From NCBI GenBank assembly GCA_041651315.1, contig JBAZJM010000014.1, positions 1 through 29,759 on the forward strand: DNA of 29,759 bases, given 5' to 3'. The first letter of the stretch is position 1; each line of letters starts with the position of its first letter. The translations under genes were made by a program, and so were the position numbers. The notes below the pieces were generated by a model. The model was not told the origin of the DNA. It searched no databases and saw nothing but the letters and a program-made list of their open reading frames with translations. The stretch is from CAITYL01 sp041651315 (lineage in GTDB: Bacteria; Verrucomicrobiota; Lentisphaeria; Oligosphaerales; CAITYL01). This document shows, in pieces, positions 16,696-24,330 of the stretch.

Positions 16696-16755
16696 CCTAC
16701 AGGAGACCGCTGTCCGCCCCGGGGCCGGGCGGCGCCCAAGCGTCAGCCAACGACG

Positions 16756-16892
16756 TTTTGCGGATTCCGCAGGCCGCCTGACAGTCCCAATCAGGTTTGA
16801 TCGCCCGAGACGGCCTGCGGAATCCGCAAAAGGCACAAAGAGATTTGACGGAGGGCTTGGGAACCGCCTTTCCTCAAAAGGGGGTTCCCAAC
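16756..16892. repeat. Modular three-hairpin repeat, copy B (left end missing)
   Basis: The central arms GCGGATTCCGCAGGCCG and CGGCCTGCGGAATCCGC and the complete right hairpin (GGGAACCGCCTTT / AAAAGGGGGTTCCC) are present. The left TTGGGG hairpin found in copies A, C and D is absent. It ends 16 bases from the stop of the minus-strand gene. Confidence 0.8.
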
Positions 16893-16908
16893 CTCCGGCG
16901 GCGGACGG

Positions 16909-18729
16909 TCAGGCCGGGGCGGGGGCACCGAACATCGGCAGGTGCGGGCCGCGCGGGGCGACGTCCAGGACCTCGTTACCGCACCAGCGGACGGTCACCG
17001 GCTGGGTACGGTCCGGCACGCTGAGGGCGGGATGGGTCTGGGTGAATTCCGGCACCGGCCAAGAGAGCGTCAGCCGCTGGCCGGGCCGCAGGCTGCGGAC
17101 GACCACGTAGGCTTGCGCGGGGCCGCCCCATTCGACGGCCAGCGCCCGGCCGTCGCACGCCACCCCGACCCCGGCCCGGTCCGCCCAGGCCGGCGGCCGC
17201 AGGAACCAGGTTTCCCCCTGGCGGACGCCGACCTCCAGCCGTCCATCCGCCGGGCGGCAGGCGGTCACCGTCGCCAGGGCGTGGTCCCGCGAGAACGCCA
17301 GGTTGACGAAGTTTCCTTCCGGACGCTCCTCCACGATGCCGCACCAGGCTTCCCACAGGCCGCGCATGCCCTCCGGCGGACAGCAGCCCATCATCTGGAT
17401 GCCGTTGGCATAGAGTCCGGCCGTGCCCATCGCCGGGCCGGGATAGCCGACCCAGTCGTTGAACGTCGGCTGCGCCACAAAGCCGCCTTCGAGCCGGCGC
17501 AGGTCGGCCAGCGCCGCCGCCACCTCCGCGGCCGGCCGGTTCTGGTGCAGGCGTTGGAACAGCGCGACAAAGGCGGGCGTGAGGAAGAACTGCGAGCGCC
17601 GCAACTGGTTGCGCACGGTGCGTTCGACCTGGTCCCAGTACTCCGGGCGGCCGCCGCGGGCCAGGTTGGCGGCGATGCTGGTCATGTCGCCGACCACGCA
17701 GATTTCCGTCCGGTATTCCCCCTGCGGGAAATATTCCGGATACCAGCCGTAATCCGTGCCATGGGCGAGCACAAAACGGTAGGCGTGTTCGGCCCAGTCG
17801 AGATAGCGCCGCTCGCCGAGCCGTGCCCCCAGGTGCGCCATGCCCCAGAGCTCATGGGTGTGCAGGTGGACGTGCTTGCGGAAGGCGCCGGTCTCCGGGT
17901 CAATCCGCTGCTCGTTCATGTCCGGCTGCACCCCGGCGAGGTGCCCCTCGGCAAAGGCCTGGGCCAGTTCCAGCGCCTCCGCGTCGCCGGTGCATTCCCA
18001 GTAGCGCACCAGCGGTTCCGTGATGAACGGATAGTTGTGCGACAGCTCGCCGCCCCACCCCTGATTGACGCCGGCGTCGCCAAGGTGCAGCCAGGCGCCG
18101 TCACGCCAGGGCGCGGCGCCGTGCGGCAGGAAGGCCCGGCCGGCGGCGTCACGGCTGGACAACCCCTTCAAGGCCAAAAACATGGCGCGGCACTCCGCCC
18201 GCAGTTCCGGTGCCGCCGTGCGCTGGTATTCCTCCGCCAGACTGACCAGCAGCTTCCCGGTCGCCCAGGAGAAGGCCCATTCGTGCTTGAGCGCCTCCCC
18301 CGCGCTCGGCGACTGCAGCGTGCCGACCCAGGCCGCCGGATTCATCCACACGAGATGGTCGGCCCGCCGGTAGCCGAGGATGCGCTGGCGCACCCCGCGC
18401 TCCACGGGATCGGCCAGCGGCTCGCCGGCCATCGCCCGCATGTGCGGGTACTGCCAGTCCATTCGGCAGTCCGTGTCGCCAAGGGCGATCGGGTCGAAAC
18501 CGTAGCGGTTCGGGGCGAGCAGCGGCAGATGCGCCGGAATGCCCAGCGGCCCGAGGGAGAATTTGCACTCGCAGCCGCGCGCCGGGTCGGGGTTGCCGCG
18601 CAGGTAGTTGAGCGCCGCCGCGGCCATCGCCGGCAGGCTCAGCGGATCAGGCTGCGGAACCGTGCCCCCGGCGGAGACGCGCGCCACGGCAAGCTCGCCG
18701 CGGAATGATTGCGAAAGCAGGGATATCAT
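16909..18729 (-). CDS. GH127-like (alpha/alpha) barrel glycosidase
   Basis: This 606-residue protein starts at ATG 18729, preceded by GAGG. The middle consists of paired helices typical of an (alpha/alpha)6 barrel. Two blocks match the active site of GH127-type beta-L-arabinofuranosidases, where Glu-x-Cys and a Cys-Cys pair hold zinc and a Cys is the nucleophile: Glu342-Ile-Cys344 (RTEICVVGD) and Cys449-Cys450 (MGCCPPEG). Spacing is somewhat wider than usual. The C-terminal ~130 residues look like beta domains. No signal peptide is seen, so action on imported oligosaccharides is likely. The GH36 gene lies upstream on the same strand, separated by repeat copy C. Substrate specificity is inferred; a related DUF1680 or GH146-like family is possible. 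Confidence 0.65.
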   Translation of the reverse strand: MISLLSQSFRGELAVARVSAGGTVPQPDPLSLPAMAAAALNYLRGNPDPARGCECKFSLGPLGIPAHLPLLAPNRYGFDPIALGDTDCRMDWQYPHMRAMAGEPLADPVERGVRQRILGYRRADHLVWMNPAAWVGTLQSPSAGEALKHEWAFSWATGKLLVSLAEEYQRTAAPELRAECRAMFLALKGLSSRDAAGRAFLPHGAAPWRDGAWLHLGDAGVNQGWGGELSHNYPFITEPLVRYWECTGDAEALELAQAFAEGHLAGVQPDMNEQRIDPETGAFRKHVHLHTHELWGMAHLGARLGERRYLDWAEHAYRFVLAHGTDYGWYPEYFPQGEYRTEICVVGDMTSIAANLARGGRPEYWDQVERTVRNQLRRSQFFLTPAFVALFQRLHQNRPAAEVAAALADLRRLEGGFVAQPTFNDWVGYPGPAMGTAGLYANGIQMMGCCPPEGMRGLWEAWCGIVEERPEGNFVNLAFSRDHALATVTACRPADGRLEVGVRQGETWFLRPPAWADRAGVGVACDGRALAVEWGGPAQAYVVVRSLRPGQRLTLSWPVPEFTQTHPALSVPDRTQPVTVRWCGNEVLDVAPRGPHLPMFGAPAPA

Positions 18730-18748
18730 AGAGTGACCTCGTTAGCCG

Positions 18749-18947
18749 GTTGGGAACCCCCTTTTGAGGAAAGGCGGTTCCCAAACCCTCCGTCAAACCT
18801 GTTTGTGCCTTTTGCGGATTCCGTCGGCCGCCCTACTGCCCCAATCGCGGTCTGTTGCACAAGAGCGGCCGACGGAATCCGCAAAAACGTACAAAAGTTT
18901 TGGGAAGGGGCTTGGGGATCACCCTTTTTCAAAAGGGTGGCCCCAAC
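18749..18947. repeat. Modular three-hairpin repeat, copy C (inverted)
   Basis: A complete copy in the opposite orientation to A, B and D: first the GGGAACCCCC...GGTTCCC hairpin, then central arms GCGGATTCCGTCGGCCG and CGGCCGACGGAATCCGC, then the TTGGGG/CCCCAA hairpin. Its centre differs from copies B and D (GTCGG for GCAGG), with the change made on both arms so that pairing is kept. It fills the gap between two minus-strand glycosidase genes. Confidence 0.88.
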
Positions 18948-18978
18948 GTGCGTTAGCCTATTCACCTTGTGGTGGCGG

Positions 18979-21486
18979 TCAGAGGCGGCGGTAGAAGATC
19001 AGGCGGCTGCTGTCGCGTTCCGGCAGGGTGATTTCGACTCCGGCCTTGGCCAGGGCCGCACCGGTGGCGCGCCAGCTCTGGTCCGTGTCGGCATCGGTGA
19101 GTTCGTACTCGGCTTCCGGCATCAGACCGCGCAACGGGAACTGGGCGCTGAGCCAGGGCGACACGCAGCGGCGCAGCGCCATCAGGAACCCCTCCTGAAG
19201 ATCGGGCCGGTGCATCTGGTAAACGGCCCATTGCGCCAGATCCGGCCGGGCGGCGGTCAGCGGATAATAATCGCCCCGGAACAGCGGCTGGGCGCGGCGG
19301 AAATCGCGCACCATTTGGCGGAACCAGTCCCACGGGTAATCGGCGGCAATGGGCGTGCTCTCATAGGGGAAGGCCGACAGCATGAACGACGGCCCCATAT
19401 TGCTGCGCACCCGATAGCTGCTGCAGCGCTCCTTGGTCGCCATGCTGTTGTAGGTGCCGGTGCCGTGCAGGGGGATCCAATAGGAGAGCCCCATGCCGTG
19501 GACCTGGCCGCCAACGGGATCGTTGTCGCGGCCGCACTGCCAGTCGCTGCGCCACATGGGAATGCTGCGGCTGATCATTTCGAGGTCGATGCGCCGGCCG
19601 CCGCTGGAACAGTTGTCGATGATCAGGCCGGGGTGCCGCGCCAGCAGTTCGTCCCAAAAGGCATAAAGCCCCTCGATGTGCCGGATCTCGGTCATGCCCT
19701 GGCGGTCCTCGGCGTCATTGGCGCGCCAGTACGGCAGGGGGTCCATGTTGAAATCCTGGCGGTAGCAGCCGGCCTGGGTCTCCATGATCAGGGTCGAGAC
19801 CAGTTCCGTGGCGGCCCGGCGCGCCGCGGGATTGCCGAGGTCGAGCAGCAGGGTCGCGCCCTTCTCCGCCGTTTTGCCCAGGAACCATTCCGGATGCTGT
19901 TCCGGCCAGTGGGTGCCGCCGTTGGCGCGTTCCGGCTCGACCCACAGCATGAGCGGCATGCCGGCCTTCCGAACCGCCTCGCCCAGCGGCTTCAAGCCCT
20001 GCGGATGCGCCTTGGGGTTGACGCGCCAGTCGCCGGTGTGAATGGCCCAGTCGCCGGAGAACTCATCGGGCGAGTAGGTGCTGTTGAGACCGTACCAGCC
20101 GGCATCGACCCAGTAAAAATCATGGGTGAGCCCCTGTTCCTGATATTTGGCCAGCCGTTCCAAATGGCCGGCCGTCTTCATGCCGCCCCAATGGGCGATG
20201 GTCAGCGGCGCCTGGATCGGTTCGCCATTGACCCGCGGCACATGGTGTTCCAGCAGGAAGCGCCGCCAGACGTTGTAGCCCTCCTGCACGTCCCCTTCCC
20301 AGAAACACTGGGCCATGCGCGGGGTGCGGATTTCCTCGCCGGGATGCAACCGCAAATGGGTCTTCTCCATGCCCGCCCAGCTGTGCACGCCCGCATCGCC
20401 GCCGTTACAGACGCCGGCCGCCCACTGGCCGGTCCAGCCGACGGCGGTGATCACCCCCAGGGTGCCGCCCAGTTGCAGGTTCCAGAACGGCAGCCACGGA
20501 TCGGACGACCGGCCGCCGACGCAGGCCATGGCCAGTTCGCGCCCCGGCAGCACCGTTTCTTCCAGGTACTCAAAGTCGTTGATCCGGCAGACCGAGCCGA
20601 CCGAGCGGAACACGGTGACCTCACCGCCACCCGCGTCCGTCTTTGGCGCCACCGCCCGCCAAGCCACATCCAAGGCCCGAATGTTTTCCAGGATGGGAGT
20701 GTCCGCCGTGCCGGCATTTTTGAAATGCACCACCCACTCGGCCACGGGATAGGCCGCGAACTGGCGCAGTTCCAAACGGCATTCAAGGCCGCCGGCGGGA
20801 TCGCGCCAGATCTTCTGATGCACGGTTTCGCCGCGGCCGCCCGGCGTTGAGCGGGTGACCGCCGGCCACTCCCGAAGCAGTTGCGCGGAGGGCTTGCCGC
20901 CATAGACGAAGGAAAACGGCACCTCCCTGATCGGCTGGGCACTCCACGGATCAATTTCGAAGGCGCCGGCCGGCGCGTCCCCCGCCTCATCCACCTGCAC
21001 GTCGCCCCAGTCCGCATGCCCCCAGTGATTGCTGCCGTCCGCGGAGGTGATCCGCAGCACCACCTCGTGGGCCGGGGCGGGAAAACGGATGTCCGCTTCC
21101 TGGGGCTGGCCCGGACCCAAGGCGGCGCTCGTCCACACCGCCGCGCCCCCGGCCTCCACGGCAAACACCAGCCGCAAGTCGGCCCGGGTGCCGGCATAGG
21201 CATGCACTCCCGCCACCGCCCGCAGCCGGGTGATGCCGCGGCCGCTGCGCAGCACGATTTCGCTGTCGGCATGGGTGCCGATGCCGGTCGCGCAGCTCCG
21301 GCCGCCGGGCCGCAGCGGCTCGCCGGTGCAGGCGGTTCCCAACCGCAGGCCGCCCCAGCCCTGTTTCCGGCTGCCCACGGTCAGCCGTGAAGCCCCGGCG
21401 GCGGCGCCGCCGCCGGCAACCCCCGCCACCCATTCCCCGGCAAACCGTTGCGCACCATTTTCCTGCGGGACAATTGCTTCCGACAT
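18979..21486 (-). CDS. GH36 alpha-galactosidase with NPCBM domain
   Basis: This 835-residue protein starts at ATG 21486, preceded by AAAGGGA. Residues ~20-180 form an NPCBM carbohydrate-binding domain (TGIGTHADSEIVL, then RLRAVAGVHAYAG). A beta domain leads into the TIM barrel with HWGGMK, YWVDAGWYG, MLWVEPERA and IIDNCSSGGRRID. The nucleophile is Asp578 (YRQDFNM) and the acid/base Asp648 (WRSDWQ), 70 residues apart as usual for GH36. It hydrolyses terminal alpha-galactosides, or alpha-GalNAc in some relatives. There is no signal peptide. It is divergent from an AraC gene across 314 bases that hold a large inverted repeat, so induction by AraC is likely. Confidence 0.92.
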   Translation of the reverse strand: MSEAIVPQENGAQRFAGEWVAGVAGGGAAAGASRLTVGSRKQGWGGLRLGTACTGEPLRPGGRSCATGIGTHADSEIVLRSGRGITRLRAVAGVHAYAGTRADLRLVFAVEAGGAAVWTSAALGPGQPQEADIRFPAPAHEVVLRITSADGSNHWGHADWGDVQVDEAGDAPAGAFEIDPWSAQPIREVPFSFVYGGKPSAQLLREWPAVTRSTPGGRGETVHQKIWRDPAGGLECRLELRQFAAYPVAEWVVHFKNAGTADTPILENIRALDVAWRAVAPKTDAGGGEVTVFRSVGSVCRINDFEYLEETVLPGRELAMACVGGRSSDPWLPFWNLQLGGTLGVITAVGWTGQWAAGVCNGGDAGVHSWAGMEKTHLRLHPGEEIRTPRMAQCFWEGDVQEGYNVWRRFLLEHHVPRVNGEPIQAPLTIAHWGGMKTAGHLERLAKYQEQGLTHDFYWVDAGWYGLNSTYSPDEFSGDWAIHTGDWRVNPKAHPQGLKPLGEAVRKAGMPLMLWVEPERANGGTHWPEQHPEWFLGKTAEKGATLLLDLGNPAARRAATELVSTLIMETQAGCYRQDFNMDPLPYWRANDAEDRQGMTEIRHIEGLYAFWDELLARHPGLIIDNCSSGGRRIDLEMISRSIPMWRSDWQCGRDNDPVGGQVHGMGLSYWIPLHGTGTYNSMATKERCSSYRVRSNMGPSFMLSAFPYESTPIAADYPWDWFRQMVRDFRRAQPLFRGDYYPLTAARPDLAQWAVYQMHRPDLQEGFLMALRRCVSPWLSAQFPLRGLMPEAEYELTDADTDQSWRATGAALAKAGVEITLPERDSSRLIFYRRL

Positions 21487-21800
21487 GGTCAATCCCTTTC
21501 GCTGAACTGTCCGCCATTCCAACCAAAAGACATACGGGAAACCGCGGGCATCAGAGCCCGGAACGTTAGTGACGGGTCAACAAGGTTACACGACTCCGCA
21601 AAGAAAGGACTTCCTTTGACCGGTCACTCCCGCGCCCAGGAGTGGTGCTTCGTTCCCGGCTCTGATGAGTGGTTCTTATCTCAAGAGTGTGCCGATTACA
21701 ATACATAGTTTGCACTGTATCCCCGGCTGGCAATTTGGGGAATGGGGAATATTCTTAAAAAAATGGAAAAACCTACTGTTTTTCAATAAATTGTGAAGCC
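21487..21800. promoter_or_regulatory. Divergent promoter region of GH36 and araC-type genes
   Basis: This stretch separates two divergent starts and should hold both promoters. It contains a nested inverted repeat (21549-21667) on the GH36 side and AT-rich sequence (21690-21790) on the AraC side. I find no convincing -35/-10 pair by eye. Confidence 0.5.
21549..21667. repeat. 119-base nested inverted repeat
   Basis: Outer arms CATCAGAGCCCGGAACG (21549-21565) and CGTTCCCGGCTCTGATG (21651-21667) match at 16 of 17 positions. Inner arms AGTGACGGGTCAA (21568-21580) and TTGACCGGTCACT (21616-21628) match at 12 of 13. It could be a pair of regulator sites, a small non-autonomous mobile element, or a structured leader. 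Confidence 0.8.
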
Positions 21801-22676
21801 ATGAACCCGATAAAACTGTCAGACAAGCTGCTGGAACTGCTCGAGGCCACGCTGCGGTTCACCTACTTCTGCGGGGATGTCACCCGGATCGAACCGCCGC
21901 ACTCGACCAGTTGGCGCACCATGTCCGAAGCGTTGTGCGCCGTCATTTCAGCGGCCGGCAACCGGTTGGAGATCGACGGCGAACCGCCGCATCTCCTGCA
22001 GGCGGGTGAGGCGCTGCTGGTCCCACCCGGGGTGCGGCATTGCGCCAGTTTTCCCGCCGCCGGCCCGCCGTACTTCAGCCGCTGGGCCCACTTTCAGGTG
22101 ACAGTGTTCAACCAGGTGGATGCCTTCCGTTTTCTCACGCCCCCCCGGGTCTGGCACGGCACCACCGCCGCCGAGATGGGGCGGATCTGCGAGGAACTGG
22201 CGGCGCTGCAGCCGCGTCCGGCCGCCGGAACCGGCAACCCGCTGGCCCTGCTGGCACGCCGCAAGTATTTGGGATTAAAACTATTCACCCTGATCGCTGA
22301 GAGCAGCCGGCCGCACGAGAATGCGGGGCGCCTGCTGGACGCCCTGCAACGGCTGGCCCCGGTGCTGGACCAATTGGACACCGCCGCCCCGGAAACGCCG
22401 CTGCGCCTGGCGGCCATGGCGCGGCTGGCCTGCCTGTCGCCATCGCGTTTCTCGGCGCTGTTCCGGGACGCCCTGGGGGTGCCGCCCGCCGCCTACCAGC
22501 GCCAGCAGCGCCTCAACCGGGCCAAGTCCCAGCTGGTGCATACCGACAAACCCGTCGCCCAGATCGCCCGGGAAGCCGGCTTCCCCGACCCCTTCCACTT
22601 CAGCAAGGCGTTCAAACAGGCCGACGGCCTCTCCCCCCGCGCCTACCGCGCCCACCTGCGCCAGGGCATGTGGTGA
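21801..22676 (+). CDS. AraC-family transcriptional regulator
   Basis: This 291-residue protein has an N-terminal cupin-like sensor (about residues 20-115; the segment LLQAGEALLVPPGVRH is the typical strand-turn) and a C-terminal pair of helix-turn-helix units (RLAAMARLACLSPSRFSALFRDALG and KPVAQIAREAGFPDPFHFSKAFK), ending in SPRAYRAHLR. Such proteins activate sugar-utilisation genes when a sugar binds the cupin. It faces away from the GH36 gene, which is the natural target, and may also control the other glycosidases. The ribosome site is weak (GTGAAG). Confidence 0.93.
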   Translation: MNPIKLSDKLLELLEATLRFTYFCGDVTRIEPPHSTSWRTMSEALCAVISAAGNRLEIDGEPPHLLQAGEALLVPPGVRHCASFPAAGPPYFSRWAHFQVTVFNQVDAFRFLTPPRVWHGTTAAEMGRICEELAALQPRPAAGTGNPLALLARRKYLGLKLFTLIAESSRPHENAGRLLDALQRLAPVLDQLDTAAPETPLRLAAMARLACLSPSRFSALFRDALGVPPAAYQRQQRLNRAKSQLVHTDKPVAQIAREAGFPDPFHFSKAFKQADGLSPRAYRAHLRQGMW

Positions 22677-22855
22677 GGCCGATTCCGCGTCAAAGCCATC
22701 ATCCCACAAAGGGACGCAGGTTTGCACACACACTAAAAATGCTTTGGCTACGTTTTAATGGGTGTACCCCGTGCCCCATCAAGAGGGTAATTTGGCATCG
22801 ACATCGGCCGATGACATGGCAAGAGAAGGTTACGGTTCATAAGGAAATTGCATTT

Positions 22856-24070
22856 ATGGCGTTGCGTCTGGACATTGATGTGGTACGCGGCGAGATCGAC
22901 AACCGGGTGCGGGGCAAGGTGCGCGGCCGCGTCTGGCTGGCGGGATGTGCGGAACCACTGCTGCTGGAACTAGCAGGCAATCCATGGCGCGACCTGGCCG
23001 GCTGCCGATTGGAGTTCGAGAATCCCAAGCCGCAGGCGGTGCCGCACCGGCCGGCGATTTCCCCGGACCAGACGGGAACGGCGGGGGATATCACGGCCTC
23101 GCGCAAGGTGCGGGTGCCGGATTTGCCGGTCGAAGAGTTTTCCCGGCAGTGCAAGGCGGGGAAAAAACCGCCGGCACACTGGGCCAACGCGCTGTATTTG
23201 GAATGGTTCAGCCACACCACTGGCCGGGTGGTGATCGAAAGCGCGGAGTACAACCTGAAACTGTCGATGCCGGAATGGCGCATGACCGAGGTGGAAGAGC
23301 GCGAACAAAAGGTCGCGAACGGCAAGGCGATGACCGCATTCCTGGCCCGGCTGACCGACAGGATCGAGAAAAACCGCCAGGCCGCCAGGGACGGGGACGA
23401 CGCGGAGCTGGACGAATTCGGCTGGGAAAAGACGCTGCGGGCGAGCGACACGGTGGGCGAAAAATATGCCGAACTGCTGGACAAGTACGGAGATGATCCT
23501 GAGGCGGAGGACATCATTCACCGCGAAATGGGCTGGCACCGCGATGAGGAGGAACTGACCCCGGAACAAACAGCCTGGCGCCAAGAAATGGCAGAGATTA
23601 TGGAGGCGGCCATGGCATCGGTGGAGCAGGAAAACAAGGACGAGACGTGGAAACAAGGCGGCGAGGCCGGCGACGCGATTTCCGATCACGAGCACCATCC
23701 GCTGGTTCGGCGCGCCACCGATGCGGCGATGACGCTTTGGCGCTGGTGTAAGGATCATGGACTGATGGACGGGAATAACGCCGACGAGGATGTGGCGGAA
23801 ATGACGTTCCGAGGACAGATGCTGAGCGCCAAACTGGCCGGCGCGCTCAACGGCACCGCACGCAACCTGCCAATGCTGGACGGTTTTGTGGTGGCGGCGC
23901 TGAAGCGGGCGCTGCCGATCCTGGACGCCGCGCTGGCGGCCACCCAACGCGTCGGGGCCAAAGCACCGCCGCTGGTTCCCGCCGCAAACCTGGATACCTA
24001 CCGCCATGAACTGTTCGCCATCCGCGAAGAGATGCTACGGCTCATGGACGAATTCCGCCACCGGGAATGA
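22856..24070 (+). CDS. Uncharacterised 404-residue acidic protein
   Basis: I do not recognise this family. The start at ATG 22856 has a clear AAGGAA site. The N-terminus (MALRLDIDVVRGEIDNRVRGKVRGRVWLAGC...LEL) looks like short beta strands. The middle is strongly acidic and helical, with likely coiled coil around EVEEREQKVANGKAMTAFLARLTDRIEKN. The C-terminal ~150 residues hold long helices (HPLVRRATDAAMTLWRWCKDHG, then FVVAALKRALPILDAALAA). No membrane helix, signal peptide or catalytic motif is evident. It is followed by hairpin repeats and converges on the GH127 gene. Its place inside a carbohydrate locus says little, since it has its own leader and no sugar-related motif. Confidence 0.8.
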   Translation: MALRLDIDVVRGEIDNRVRGKVRGRVWLAGCAEPLLLELAGNPWRDLAGCRLEFENPKPQAVPHRPAISPDQTGTAGDITASRKVRVPDLPVEEFSRQCKAGKKPPAHWANALYLEWFSHTTGRVVIESAEYNLKLSMPEWRMTEVEEREQKVANGKAMTAFLARLTDRIEKNRQAARDGDDAELDEFGWEKTLRASDTVGEKYAELLDKYGDDPEAEDIIHREMGWHRDEEELTPEQTAWRQEMAEIMEAAMASVEQENKDETWKQGGEAGDAISDHEHHPLVRRATDAAMTLWRWCKDHGLMDGNNADEDVAEMTFRGQMLSAKLAGALNGTARNLPMLDGFVVAALKRALPILDAALAATQRVGAKAPPLVPAANLDTYRHELFAIREEMLRLMDEFRHRE

Positions 24071-24330
24071 CGTGGACGCCGTGGCGCCAGAACGGCCTTG
24101 CCCGGGCGACATGCCCATAGCCATCAAGCTAAGCTTTTTCGATTGGCTTTTTCATGGGTTGGGGTGGATTTCGTCCCGTAGGGACTGAGCGGTAATAGGC
24201 AGGGGCTTCAGCCCCTGTTTCATAGTACCCCCAAATGGCGTGCCGTTAGGTACGCCGTGAACACCTGGTTGACGAGCGCACATAGGCGTCATGAATTTTA
24301 CCCGCAAGACATTATGCCAGCATGGTCCGG
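24071..24330. other. Repeat-filled gap between convergent genes
   Basis: The gap holds a degenerate GGGCGACATGCCC element (about 24103), a GTCCC-GTA-GGGAC hairpin (24173-24185), the CAGGGGC hairpin (24200-24217), and a TGCCGTTAGGTACG segment. The order 'CCCGTAGGGAC, GGGGCTTCAGCCCC, GCCGTTAGGTACG' resembles a widespread intergenic repeat of unknown function. No coding sequence is seen. Confidence 0.55.
24200..24217. terminator. CAGGGGC-TTCA-GCCCCTG hairpin
   Basis: A perfect 7-base stem with a tetraloop, followed by TTT on the plus strand, between two convergent genes. It probably ends transcription of the uncharacterised gene and may work for both sides. Confidence 0.55.

Larger units (their letters stand above)
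16612..16908. other. Convergent intergenic region
   Basis: This gap of about 300 bases lies between convergent genes. It holds a perfect hairpin CACGGGCG/CGCCCGTG at 16677-16695, a segment at 16699-16755 resembling 15595-15640, and copy B of the large repeat. No coding sequence is seen; the hairpins probably serve as shared terminators. Confidence 0.6.

Noticed and set aside
16942..18708. Open frame of 588 codons antisense to the GH127-like gene
   Set aside because: Mirror of a gene with active-site motifs; the antisense product has no recognisable feature.
18709..20850. Long plus-strand frame beginning in repeat copy C and running antisense to the GH36 gene
   Set aside because: It starts inside a palindromic repeat, and the sense strand is a complete GH36 with both catalytic Asp residues.
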